Assembly (NCBI RefSeq): GCF_963576545.1
Contig: NC_083648.1
Span: forward strand, 20,447,654-20,511,653
Direction of reading: 5' to 3'
Length of the DNA: 64,000 bases
DNA from: Limanda limanda
Lineage: Eukaryota > Chordata > Actinopteri > Pleuronectiformes > Pleuronectidae
The position numbers and the translations under genes were made by a program. Positions 32,301 to 43,948 of the stretch are shown here, piece after piece. Numbering within the stretch: position 1 is the stretch's first letter; the number at the start of each line of letters is the position of its first letter. The notes below the pieces were generated by a model that was not told the origin of the DNA, did no database searches, and worked only from the letters and a program-made list of their open reading frames with translations.

Positions 32301-35300
32301 AATGCTGCTAAGGCGAAAAAAGAAATGACATGAACAGTGACAGTCTTTTATTTAATCATGCTGTATTTATTCTTATAGGCACAATCAGGACTGTAATATT
32401 GCTCTTGTTCTTAATGCAGCACGCGCTCCACCACCTGCTCCTCTCCTGACTTTGCTTACATAGTAACCGGATGGATTTAGCACGTCGTAAACTTAGTGCA
32501 TGTTACTGGCTGAGCTCTGGCAAGCATACTGTCAACAATGAAGGCAAATCTGCTTGTGTTGTAAGGGCAGTGAAACTTTTTCTTCCATTTATGAATTTAG
32601 AAAACCTGATGTGACAATTTAGATGTTCAAGCCGAATGGTGATAGTATTTTTCTAACATAAGAGAAGAGAGCTCACACTAATATACAGGTGCTAATGTAC
32701 AACTGTAAAAAACGTTCAAAGTGCACATCAAACAGAGCTTTGTCCTCATCTTACCTTGAATGAGCTGTGGACAAGTGTTTCATCTAGGTCAATCACCACA
32801 CACTTTTTGCCATAGTCAGATATTGTCATCTCTGGCAGGAGGTATTTTGCTGGTGGCTGAGGGGAAGAAAATACAAGCAATCAAACATTGGGGCAGAAAG
32901 GAATTATGTTAAAGAGTGAGACAGAGATTAAGAGTTTAATAAAGACCGAACTTGACAAATTAATGTGTAAGGCTGAGCAGACAAGCCACTGTTACATTAG
33001 AAAGAGCATTTCCATTGGCAACGATGCAGCTGAGATAAAGCAGTGTCTGATATGATGCATTCAACGGACCCATAGCTTGAAAATGACTCTTCACCCAACA
33101 TTCTCCTGCTACAGCCACACAAAGCAATCTTAAAATCCCCACAGATTATTGTCAAATCTTTGGATGTTAAATAGAATTTCCACATTCTCACAAAGGCCAG
33201 GAAATGTTAGCAGCGGATGCAGTCCAGCAGTCATTTTACTCCCTAATATGAGTATTTGCCGGCCCAGTCTCTAGCAGGAACAGTTCTGTATTAAATATCC
33301 ATTTAGATGAGCTTCATAGTCAGTTATGGATTATTTGATCATTAGATAATCAGATCACATCGAATTTTTTCCTTGTGTTACAGGATCAATTTGTTTTACC
33401 TCCCAGCTTTAGTTACTTTGGAGCTTATTAATTGATTCACTTCTTTCATGGAATCTCCTGAGACATCAATTTATTGAGACAGTTTTAGACTTAAATTGTT
33501 AGACAGTTAGTGTCACAGTACTTCTGAAAGCATACAAACCACAACGAGTCACTCATGCAGGCCAGGCACTGAGGTACCAGATAAACCCACAGGTGATAAT
33601 AAACCTTCCACACAGCCAGTGCTACGACGGGCCGAGCATGAGCTGCAGTACGGAGGCAGAGCTAAAGCCCAAGTGAGGAGCACTGAGGCCCACACAGACA
33701 GGATGAACCAGCACCAGCCCACTCAGCCTGCATGCAAAGGAAAAGAAAAAAAGGCAATACATACACTAGGGACAGGGATGACCTCGACCTGGTCACACTA
33801 CAACACAAGAGAGATAGACAGGTGCATACAAAACAAGGTGAGGGGTAGGAGGGAGAACCAAAAAAGAGACAAAACACAGAGGGTCCATGGATGTAAAGAA
33901 AAAGAGAGAAACCTCTACTCACAAAAACAGACACATTTACAACAGATAAAAAAAACTTCACGTGTGGACTCAGGAATATTCCTGTTACAGTTTATAAAAT
34001 GGAAAGTGTAGCATGTAGTGGTGCAGCAGCTTACTTTAGGAGGCGATCCGTTCTCCTCAACAGGTGGAGGCAGGGAGCTGGTGTTTGTGTTGGTGGCGGG
34101 TGGTTCCACATTGTAGTTTCGGAAGCAGCAGAAGAATGTGCTGAAGATGCTCCGGCTCCTCTGCTTCTTTAGGCTGCTTTTCGACTGGGACGCTGTTGAG
34201 ACAACAGGAGAGGGTGGGGGTGACCGGTGAACACGTGGATATGCAAATCAGTGTTGTGTTGTAAAAATGGAGCAGGCTGAAGGTGGGAGGCATCTACGTT
34301 TGGTTTATTTGTCTGCCAAGCTGCGGAAGCTGCTCGAATAAGTGGGAACAAACTGTTATGTGTTCATTACAATTCTCCCAGTCACCACGTGTGAGTGATT
34401 CTGAAACACAACAAATGGTGAGACCGTGACAGTGTGATTAAATGCTTTAGAGTAGGTATTGTTGATCAGGCCTGGCGGTGGCACCCATCAGAAAATAACG
34501 TAGCTGGCCGGGTCACTTCATCGGTCACACAAAACGCCAGTAAAGAGAGCGCTATGCACTGATTGCAAATCGTGGACTACTGAGCAGGGCCTAAATCAGA
34601 CGCTGAGATTTTATTAATAGTGACCAGTTGGAAGCCCCTCCCTTCTCTTTTTTGCCATGTCGTGGCTACTGGCACCGGATTGGCCCGGGGTCTCCATTTT
34701 GAAACACTTCTGCTTCCCCCCCATGTTTCGGCTGGCAGGTGAGTGACTGAAGCAGCCTGGACATGCACACGAGGCGAGGGAAGGGAGGGAGGTGGGAGGC
34801 CCTCGGACCCTGCAGAGCCTATACAAGGCTGCATTCCTCTCCAGCCATTAGTCCCCCCCCTGCTCGCCTCCTCAGCTCACACCAGCAGAAAGCTTCTGTG
34901 ACTCAAGACCAGTGAAGAGCAAACAGCATTATGTCATGTCTTTTGGCATCTTGATATAGTGGCACTTTGTTCTTCTAGACTCAAGAAACATCGACCAAAT
35001 ATTTGTGTGAGGAAACACTGTGTCTGAAGAAAATAAATAAAATAACAAGATATTTCCCCGACAGAATTATTTTTCACAAGACTTTGAGTTTAAACACGAC
35101 ATACCTGTGTATCTTGAGGCCATATAAGCAGCAGCAGTCTAATGGCATGTCCAGCAAGAGCATAATGTTGAGTTGCCAAACTATTTGCTTTAAGAAGATT
35201 ACTTAAATTCCATATTCTACAGCTATAAATACTCATACGTGTCTGGTATCAGATACTGACGGACTCACGGCATGTAACAGCATGAAACACTTCATGCACT

Positions 35301-38300
35301 CCCTGATCGCTGTTGACTTCCTGTCATTAATTACTGCCTCTTTAATAAGAGCATGCAACACTGGAAATATTTTTACAACTATTCAGTGACACAGGCTCCT
35401 TAAATATATTACTGCTTCAAATTCATAATTTTTACACAGCAGCACCATCCTCATATCTGCCACAATATGCTTTGTTTTTATTCTAAAAATAACATTATAA
35501 GCACCACCAGACTCCTGCTCATTAATTTGGACTGGGTTTCTTCGTCACAGCTCTGTGTTACTGTAAAAGTGAGACAGTTTTCAACTTCCTGTGACTCATC
35601 ACTACAAACTGGCTGCTGTATTTATTTCCTGAACAAAGACCCTCAGAAAAACTCCCAGGATGACTGAGTCATGAACAGAGCGGAACTGGGCCTCAAACAC
35701 ATCACTCAACTGGATGGTGGATAGTAATTCACTAATGAGAGGGTAAACTCACTTAAATGAACCAAGTTCAGTGACTTTATTAACCTATCCACAAGAAGTA
35801 ACTATTTACTGGACAGAATAAAGTACTCCCTGTGCTGTCCCTCTTTGCAAGTATATCCAGGACAAAACGTGTCCTGGGGATCAGTCATCTCTCCCTCTCA
35901 CTAAGGAGTGCATGTTGTGTCCTTCATTGCCACTTCATATAGGTCTGACTCAGGGTTAGTCCAGTACAGTCAGAAGAAGTGCAGTTGTCACAGCAACAAG
36001 CCCAACATCATTTCTGTCTATTGTCAAGGCATTGCAAGTTCTCCTTGGGTTTTTCTCAGTAAAATGCCAAACGCCCCTGATGATCTTGAACACCACACCA
36101 TAGATTTCCTTAGTGAATCAGTTCACATTATTAAAGCCTACTGCGCTACATAAAGAAAAACAGGATAACACTCCTTTCAATAAATAATTCTGTCAACAAG
36201 TTTAGGAAATGTGGGCTCTACCTTTACAGTTTCTGGGTTAACAGTAGCCGATTTCCCAACTAAGCGTATTTCTCCACGCAAAAGTTTGTCTTCCAAATAT
36301 ATAAGGAAACATGATGAGCTTTGTCCAAGATAAATTATATGAAGACAGAAGGACAACAAACAAATCAACTGTTTCTTTAGGTAAGAGATTGAAGTTCTAC
36401 CTTCCCAAGAATCAAGCCACCCAACTATTTATTCATCAAATGAATCACACAATTCAACATCCTCCATTCCTTAAACAGAGAAATATACACATTTAAAAAG
36501 TAAGCATAGCATCCTTTTGCAAGGATATTTTCTATGAAGTAAAATAATTAAATTATCAATACATCAGCTGACATTCTTAAATTTATATATACTGTACATG
36601 GTAAGTTGTTGGCCCAGAAAAAAATCGACATATCATCATATACAAACATATCTGTGATATGTGAATATATCACTCTAGTCTTTATATATTTTATGAATCA
36701 AAGCTGTAAGTCTACACAGCTTTATGGATGTCCAAATCCGATGGACCCTTATGCATACTAACAAATGGTGCATGAAAAATGGAGACAATGACAATGTGGA
36801 GTTTGATTTTTATCTACAGTTAAGAAATAGGTTGGCTGTAAAATACTTAAACGTCAAGAGAGACAGAATAATCTACAAGGTGCAGACTAAGCTTTTATTA
36901 CCTGAAAACGACACATTCACAAGTTTCAGGACTGTTTGACAACACAAGCATTTATCTAAGCAGGCCTTAGTTCTGCAATATGAGAAACTCTTTAACTTCC
37001 ACCGTTAATTGATCCGATGTTAAATTAAAACAACTACTTCTTGCAACAGCCTTATTAAAAAGGATTATTCTATCCAAATTTGGGGATGAATGGAAAACAT
37101 TGAGCAATTTATTTTAATCCGGTACAGACTGATCAACTGATCTATGCCGCTGTTCATTTTGTTATTATCCTATGCAGGTGCCAAAAAACTATCCAAGCAC
37201 ACACACCGACGGGAGAAAAGTATACACAAGTAAGCCATGTCACTCTTGTTCATATGGGGACTTTTAAGCATCCAATTGATTTAACCTGCATCAGTCACAG
37301 GGTGAAGATGCAAACTCCACATAGAAAGGCTAGCCCATGGATACAACTAACCACTGAACAGCTGCGCCACCTGGACAAATATAATTTTTAATAATAACAA
37401 ATGTAATAAATGTTGTTTCACTATAATTTAAAATCTAATTTCCTTGGGGATTTGCGAAACAGTAGGCTACAGTGACAAATCAGATATTTAAAAACCTGAA
37501 TATAATGCTAAATAATACTTTATATAAAAAGCAGAAAAACAAAATACTGAAATCTGGCTGAAATTATGGTGACCATCATTGAACTGCAAAGCTAACCTTA
37601 CACTTAATCAATCTTCAGAAATATGTTCGATTCCATGACTGCCTTAGAGTCTTGATCCAAAGAGTAAATGAATTGTATAAGAGGCAACTATTCATCTCAC
37701 AGACTCATCAGACAACTTTGTGTATTTGTTTTCCAAATTAAGGCATTGCATGAGTTAAATGAAGAAATGGTCATTGTCATCTTTGCTAGTAGTTATACTT
37801 GGCTTCGAGGTCAGCAGTGCCCTGGCCAACAGGGCAGTGAGTCTATATTTAGGCTGCTGCTTGGCAGCCAAACCTGTGTGAACAGCAGGCACATGTTGCA
37901 AGACAGCTAGTAAAGGCACACTGAGAGCAAGGTGGTCAATTTTTTTCCAGACAGTTTGGAGCCTGTTCAAGCTATAGAAGACTACCTGTTAAATTCCTCG
38001 AGGTCATCTGCTGGGATGGGCTGCGTGCTATGTGATTTGCAATAGATAAGGGGCAATCAAATCATAGGCTATTGAACTCCGGAAATACAGTTAAGAAACC
38101 TTCTACACACCCTGAGATACAGTGGATTAAATTATACCTGCTTAACTGTTAAATACCAAATAAATATTGGGTCTTCCTTCCATAATTACACAACATGATG
38201 ATGGTTATCACCCTCAAATGTTGTTAAAAACAAATGGAAGACAGCACATGGTCATGCACATCTTAGGATGATTGTAATATTTGACTTAGCCCCAGTGGAA

Positions 38301-40263
38301 GAATTCAGTAACAACGCATTCTCAAGACAAAATAAAAGAGGTAGAAAACAAACAGCAACAACGCGGCTCTAATTTGTCCACTCAACTGTGTCCTGTGCAA
38401 CAGACAACTCTTACTTAGGCCAACATTAGGTGTGGTTTTAATGCAACAGTGGGAACCTACACAAAAAAGTAGGTTCCCACTGTGTGACTTTGTGCGTGGT
38501 GACACTCAAACTTTTCTGTTCTGAACATTCATATTATTTTCTATATTATCTCAAAAGTATGGAATAAAGAAATAAAATTAATTTACGGATTTGTGGACTA
38601 AATTCAAATCATAAGACCGCAACATATCCTTGACTATCATTGCATAACATGAGCTCAATTAAACAACAAACATTTCAATACATGTGGGCTTGCTTACTAA
38701 ATAAAACTATCAGTCTATCTGCCAATTTTCCAATTGACAAATTAATTGCAAATGCACATCACAAGCCTAACATGATGCCTCATATTTGCTGAATTTCTCT
38801 AACCGACAGCCAAAAGACCAAAGGAACAAATTCCATATAAAGTGAGGGAAATAAAGGAATGCAAAAACAGTTCTGCCATAACAAAGCCTACAAAATGTAG
38901 AAAAATTATGCCAACCATTAGTAGATGAGTTTACCTATCAAATCACTATATAATCAACGCCTCACTTCAAAATTAATTATATCAAGTGATCACAAATTAT
39001 TTCATCACTGTTTCCTAGCACAAGGACCTAAACTCCAAGTAAAATTATTTTTATGATTTATAAAATGCAAACAAGCCACTGAAAAACATCATGTGACACC
39101 TTTGATTCAAATACCGGTATCTTCTAGTGTCTTTGCTGAGACATAATATGAAGCTGCTTATAAAGTGTGTATGACTGAAGTGGAACTGCATAATTCTCCC
39201 TTGACACTCACATATGTACATGTCACTCAGAAACCACAGTGCTTGCTGGGGATTACTTTTGAACCCTCGGAGGAGAATGCATTGTTATGCTTGAAAGACT
39301 TAAGTTCTCACATTACTAATGGACTGACAACTGAGGTTTGAGATGTGATACTGATACAAATCCCATGGGCCCGAGTGACCCGGAAAGCGTCAGTGCAGCC
39401 AGAGGAATGGGAATGAATGAACAGCGACTGCTATGGTCTTGAAGGAGGGATTTGACCTCCAGTATAGATTATACTTAATTATGAGTGGAGAGATCAATAG
39501 AGAGTAATGGATGATGGAGTGGAAGTGAAATAAAGACATTGATCCTGAGTTTCCCAAATATGTGGACGATTATGAACAAAAAATCAAAATAATCATTGTA
39601 GCAGAGATAGGAATTAATGTAAAAAGGGATAAAATCATGATACAAACAGTCTTCATGACACTGCAAATGACAGTTTCATCTCTGATCAATACGGGTTTGT
39701 CTCATGCAACACTTTGCTCCCCCTCAGACCAAACCATGGTCTGAACTCTGTCATGGTCGTGATTCATAAAGGGAATCACCTGTCAAAACATTAAGCCCAG
39801 TTATTAAGCCAAACCACACAAAAGGAAAGTGTTGCATACACCCAGGCGAACACCTGGAATTACATGGCTTAGCGTGGACAACAACAGTTTGACAACAACG
39901 TTATTTTTACCTCGGACAGTAATGGGATTAAACCACACGACTCGACACTGGAGAGCTCTTCGTGTTGTAGGCACGGGAAACATTTAGCTAGCTCCATAAC
40001 GTTTCTGTGTCCTCGGATAAACGTGTTGCTTGTTAAGTTTGTTGACTAATCGTGCTTGTGATCCCGGGGTTTTAAACGAAGACCACCACAGACCACCGGC
40101 GCCAGCTAGGCGCTAATGTCAGTACAGAAGTAGTAAGTAGTTAGCCTGCTAGCCTTAGTTACCTCCCGTTTACTGACTTCTTCTTACCTTTTTCTTGGTT
40201 GAACGATATGATTTCCTCCTCCTTCGGGTTGGAGACCTGGGTTATAATGGACATGTGGTCCAT
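29328..40263 (-). CDS. ctdspl: CTD small phosphatase-like protein (SCP3-type)
   Basis: Mg-dependent phosphatase of the HAD/FCP-SCP class that removes phosphate from Ser5 of the RNA polymerase II C-terminal repeat; nuclear. Coding exons, 5' to 3': 40188-40263, 34035-34192, 32755-32856, 31947-32003, 30736-30828, 30042-30227, 29328-29453. Sum 798 nt, 265 aa (human 276). Visible: N-terminal [17 protein letters not shown], a basic and cysteine segment ([21 protein letters not shown]), the catalytic [10 protein letters not shown] (DxDxT motif), the insert leading to [11 protein letters not shown], the second acid motif VIIVDNSP, and the C-terminal WFDD segment. The mir-26a hairpin lies in the intron after exon 4, as CTDSP family genes host mir-26 in vertebrates. 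Intron 1 is 6 kb. CTDSPL is preferred over CTDSP1/2 because of the N-terminus and the neighbours plcd1 and oxsr1. Confidence 0.95.
31022..31098 (-). ncRNA. mir26a: microRNA mir-26a precursor
   Basis: The reverse complement of 31067-31088 is the full 22-nt miR-26a-5p sequence (starts TTCAAGTAATCC, ends GGATAGGCT). After a loop of about 17 nt the minus strand reads CCTATTCATGATTACTTGCG (about 31030-31049), the pairing 3p arm, close to mammalian miR-26a-3p. It is sense to ctdspl and lies in the intron between exons 4 and 5, so it is probably processed from the host transcript. miR-26a is a conserved vertebrate microRNA that targets, among others, EZH2 and cell-cycle genes. Confidence 0.95.
31261..31420. 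repeat. DNA-transposon-like fragment
   Basis: Starts tagaggtgtgcatcttcact and continues with cacaattcgatttgattacg and caacgattcacaacgatgca, wording of a fish DNA element with 'gtgtgcatc' ends. The opposite terminus was not found, so this looks like a truncated copy in a ctdspl intron. Confidence 0.4.
34600..34880. promoter_or_regulatory. Possible internal promoter in ctdspl intron 1
   Basis: A GC-rich island in an AT-rich intron. On the plus strand it has an inverted CCAAT word (ggattggccc, 34678), a gcccctccc GC box (34633), an E-box caggtgag (34736), and a TATA-like ctatacaagg (about 34820) ahead of a pyrimidine-rich stretch. Direction is unsettled: it could be an antisense promoter or a second start for ctdspl just upstream of exon 2. 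Confidence 0.3.
37280..37378 (+). repeat. LINE 3'-end fragment
   Basis: Includes gatgcaaactccacatagaa, ggctagcccatgg and agctgcgccacctgg, the order found at the end of the LINE fragment type also seen near 20775. Confidence 0.5.
38446..38483. other. Perfect 15-bp stem-loop
   Basis: acagtgggaacctac (38446-38460), loop acaaaaaa (38461-38468), gtaggttcccactgt (38469-38483). The stem has no mismatch and the pairing stops on both sides. It lies in ctdspl intron 1. Confidence 0.85.
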
Positions 40264-41000
40264 TTAGGCGGGTGGTTGCTCCGGTTTCGTTTCCCACAAT
40301 GTTATTCGTACTAGCGCGCTGGCTGGGTTCGCAAGCTACTGCTAGCTAGCTGTTCAAAATGGGGATGACCAGCTAGCCCACAAAGCCCAGGCAACCGTCC
40401 GTGGCAAAGCGTTGGGGCAGCGGGGGTAGCCAGTCAGCTAGCACGGTGGTGAATGGAGGCCGGCGAGTGGCTGTCATTTACGGCTCTCCGCAAAATACCA
40501 TCGCTGCAGACGAAGTATTTGGTGGGCGACGCGGACACACACGTGCGGCTAAAAATACAAAACAAAAACAAACGACTCTGAATTGCTAACTAGCTCAAGT
40601 TAGCACCTAGCTCGGGTTAGCAGGTTAGCCGCGAATGCTGCGGGTCATCCAAAAATGCGAGGCCGTGACTGGAGCGACGCTGAGAGCCCTGCGGGGAATT
40701 CGGTTCTGGTCCCAAAACAAACATGTGTCAACCGCGAAGTTGTTGAACGCTGAAGTTCGCTAACTCCTCCACGCAAACAGCAGCGGTGTGTTGGTCCTAC
40801 GTCCCCTGTGCAACATGGAGGCTTTATGCATTTGAGTTGCAGATCTGAAGCGGGGGCACTCGCAGTGGGAGGGGGCGGTTTGTTTCTGTGACGGATCCTC
40901 TCAGGCAGGCGGCTCCAACCCGCCGCACATTGCTCAACCCCTGTAGCTGGACGCGGTTTAGGGTTTACTCCAGCTTCTGGTGCTCTGCTATTACTGCTGG
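40188..41000 (-). promoter_or_regulatory. ctdspl: CpG-rich promoter region of ctdspl
   Basis: CpG words are frequent from the first ctdspl coding exon to about 41.0 kb (for example gacgaagtatttggtgggcg at about 40510, ccgtgactggagcgacgc near 40665). It lies upstream of the ctdspl ATG on the minus strand. No TATA box is obvious. Confidence 0.5.
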
Positions 41001-41705
41001 TCACATTTAGATCTTTACTTTAAAAACACGTGTATATTTGAACATAACACGCGGTATGTTATTGTATGCGGCGGATACATAGCTGCAGCCTGAATATCCA
41101 CAGGGAAAACAACACCTTGTGTAAGAGTCAAAGCAAATATTCCACATTGATCCTTAAACCATTGGTGCACATTCTTTCGCAAATAGTTCCAGTGGACACA
41201 ATTTTTAAGAATCGAGAGCGCCACCTAGTGTCTGAATTGTCAAACTTCCTCAAGAGTACTCGGTATTCATATCCCGCCTACGTTTGGATTCAGTCCCATT
41301 GGAGTTGGGAGGATGTTCTCCATCAGGTGACTTTATTTATTGTTTCATGTTGATAGAAACAAATCCATTTGTTGTTGTTGACACCGTCTGATACTATATA
41401 ATTGTTGAATGCCCTATCTTCAAGGTTTGGAATAAAAAACAACTGTTAAAATATATCTGTTTATGCAGGCTTTCAGGTGATTCTAGTTTTTATTGTGTAT
41501 GTTTTTATATTTGTGTGGTATGACTCTGTTTTTATCTTATTTGGCCTTGTAAATCACATTGTGACTTTTTTCTGTAAAAAACACATTTTACTTAATTACT
41601 TGCACATGTTATATTTTAGTGACAGAGCCGCTTTCAGTGAACTAACATTATTTTAAAACTGGTTCTATGAGATGGAAACAAATTATCATACCACAGAGAA
41701 CATAT

Positions 41706-42180
41706 ATTTACCACATCAAAGGTGTGTGCCTGTGTGTCACTAAGACAGTATAACTGCATGTCTCTTGTAAATTATTTCACATATGAATGCATTATAAACT
41801 TGTGTGTGTTTGTGGCTCTACTCGTTTTATATATGCTAGATTAATTGTCTATATGCAAAGCTCCCTTGTACTTCTGTGATGTGTATAATTAATTCAGGTC
41901 AAATAAGTTTCATTCTAATTTTATGTGATTCCACCTCAACCTTTCCGTCTTGCAACTTACTGACTTAATACAGGAGCACGAGTAGCATTCAATGATACTG
42001 AAACTGTCTCTATTGTGTATACTTGTGATTAATTCCTGTCAATATTTGTGACATTAAAATCCGTTTATTATGTTGTATGTCTTGTTTCATGCTTACATGA
42101 AGACTGGTATTGAGGAAGGTAAGGTAACAATAATAAACTTGTGAATCTTATAACATTTGTGTATATGTGGACATTGTATA
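41706..42180 (+). repeat. Diverged direct repeat, copy A (resembles hhatl intron 3)
   Basis: Matches 46322-46890 in the same order and orientation. Shared anchors: caaaggtgtgtgcctgtgtg (copy B caaaggtgcgtgcatgtgtg), tataactgcatgt, ggctctactc, gcaaagct, ctgtctctattgtgt, aataaacttgtga, and tatatgtggacattgtat. In copy B the first anchor spans the splice donor of hhatl exon 3. Confidence 0.7.
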
Positions 42181-42540
42181 AACCATCACTATATTCCTTA
42201 GTATATGACTGGTTACATAATCTCACAGAGTAAATATATTTTAATACAATATCAAAAGAAAACGTAAAAGCACTTGCTATGACTGATATCACTTGTTATG
42301 AAATCTAAAGCACTTTGATATCATAACTTGAAGTCATGCTTCATTTAGTACATTCTGCCATATTTTCATCCATTTTATTCAAATGTCTGATCCATTATAG
42401 TTTTGATTGGGGGATTGCCACAGGTATCTCGCTTTGATCTAGTCTTAGATCCACTGGCTCAGCTCCTGTGTGTGTGCTCCTGTAAGGTCTGATGGACTCA
42501 GAGTGCACGGACCACCCCTCACTGCGGTACTGTAGTGAGG

Positions 42541-42775
42541 GATAAATATATCCCCTCCTCCCCCTCCTCCTCCTCCGCCTCCTCCTCCTTTCGTTGAGTC
42601 CGCAACATCCTGACTGGCCCGAGGCTGGTGATCGCAGGCAGCAGCAAAGCCCCTACAAGACGGATGATTTAGACCAAAAAAAAAACTGCTGCACCAACCC
42701 TGTTTCTTTTATTATACTGAAGAGTCTGGCTGTAAACACTGCCGCCCTCTTTGTGACAGTGTGAAGCGGATACCA
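42541..42775 (+). promoter_or_regulatory. hhatl: Probable hhatl promoter and untranslated first exon
   Basis: A TATA-like gataaatata at 42541-42550 is followed by a (CTCC)-rich tract (42551-42590). A donor-like accag|gttagtg ends at 42775. An acceptor cccggcag at 43926 would join it to the coding exon 23 bases before the ATG. The splice is inferred, not shown. Confidence 0.4.
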
Positions 42776-42998
42776 GGTTAGTGAAATAAAGTCTTCTATT
42801 TGCGCATTGGGGTAAAGTGCAATTGCAGAGTTAAAAGAATAGAAAAAGGTCCGCGCATTGTTTCAGCTCTATGCCAGCAAGGAGCAGCGAGACAGTGAAG
42901 CTGGATTTGTATTCAGGACGCTGTGCTCAGCTCCTTCTTGCCCATGGTTACATCTTGGCATTTGAAGAACTTGTTTGTCCAACTCTTTTAACTTTACC

Positions 42999-43157
<159 letters not shown>

Positions 43158-43948
43158 AACAATTGTCCAACCCACTGGAACCTGTCTGTCTATTTGTTTT
43201 CTCACTGTCATACACCATTCTTGGCCAGTCCCATTCAGTTCTAATTATTCTGAGGAGTGAGTCCCCCTGCGCCTCTCCAGATCACATAGCACTGCAGCTG
43301 CCCTGCTCTGTACAGCACACCAAGTGCAAGAGCTATAATAGGAAGGAGAGGTAGGGTTGCGCAGCTGACGGTGCTGAATCCGAAGAGCCAGGGCTCTGCA
43401 GTCCTATTTCAGTCACCGACTGCAGGGATCCTAGGCTTAAAAGTAGAATGTCACCTCTTTAAAACACCTTGTTCTGGGTTTGACAAGAAGAACCTGTGCT
43501 GATAGGTGCTGGCACAATGAGTGTTAGAGTTATTCACCATGATGATTTTCTTTAGATTGGGCTATCATGTAAATCATATGGTAAAGAGAATCGATATGCT
43601 GATGACCTCACACAACAACCTACACAAATAGGGAGGCTATATATATATGAATTCATATAGACCATTTTGTGTTCTGTTCTTTGTGTTAAGCAAACCTTAA
43701 ATTTGTAAGCATATTAAGACAAGGCTGTCTCAGTATCATATTGAGGTCTCAGGCCTAAAACATAACAAGTGTATTCAGAATAGTCAACAGCCTATGAAAA
43801 TCTCTGGTTCAATAAACCTCGGTAAACTCCTTTATAAAATGTTCTTAATCTGTCTGTTTTATTCATACTCTAATTGTTTGCCTTCAGTTGGTTCTCATGT
43901 TGTGTGATTGCTTTTCAACCCGGCAGGCTACCTGTGTGCGGATTCACC

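Larger units (their letters stand above)
34193..40187 (-). other. ctdspl: ctdspl intron 1 (6 kb)
   Basis: Holds a GC-rich promoter-like patch near exon 2 (34600-34880), a LINE fragment (37280-37378) and a perfect hairpin (38446-38483). The rest is AT-rich with no gene recognised. Confidence 0.7.

Noticed and set aside
33619..34011. 130-codon plus-strand frame rich in Lys, Arg and Gln
   Set aside because: Lies in a ctdspl intron antisense to the gene, low-complexity composition and no recognisable domain.
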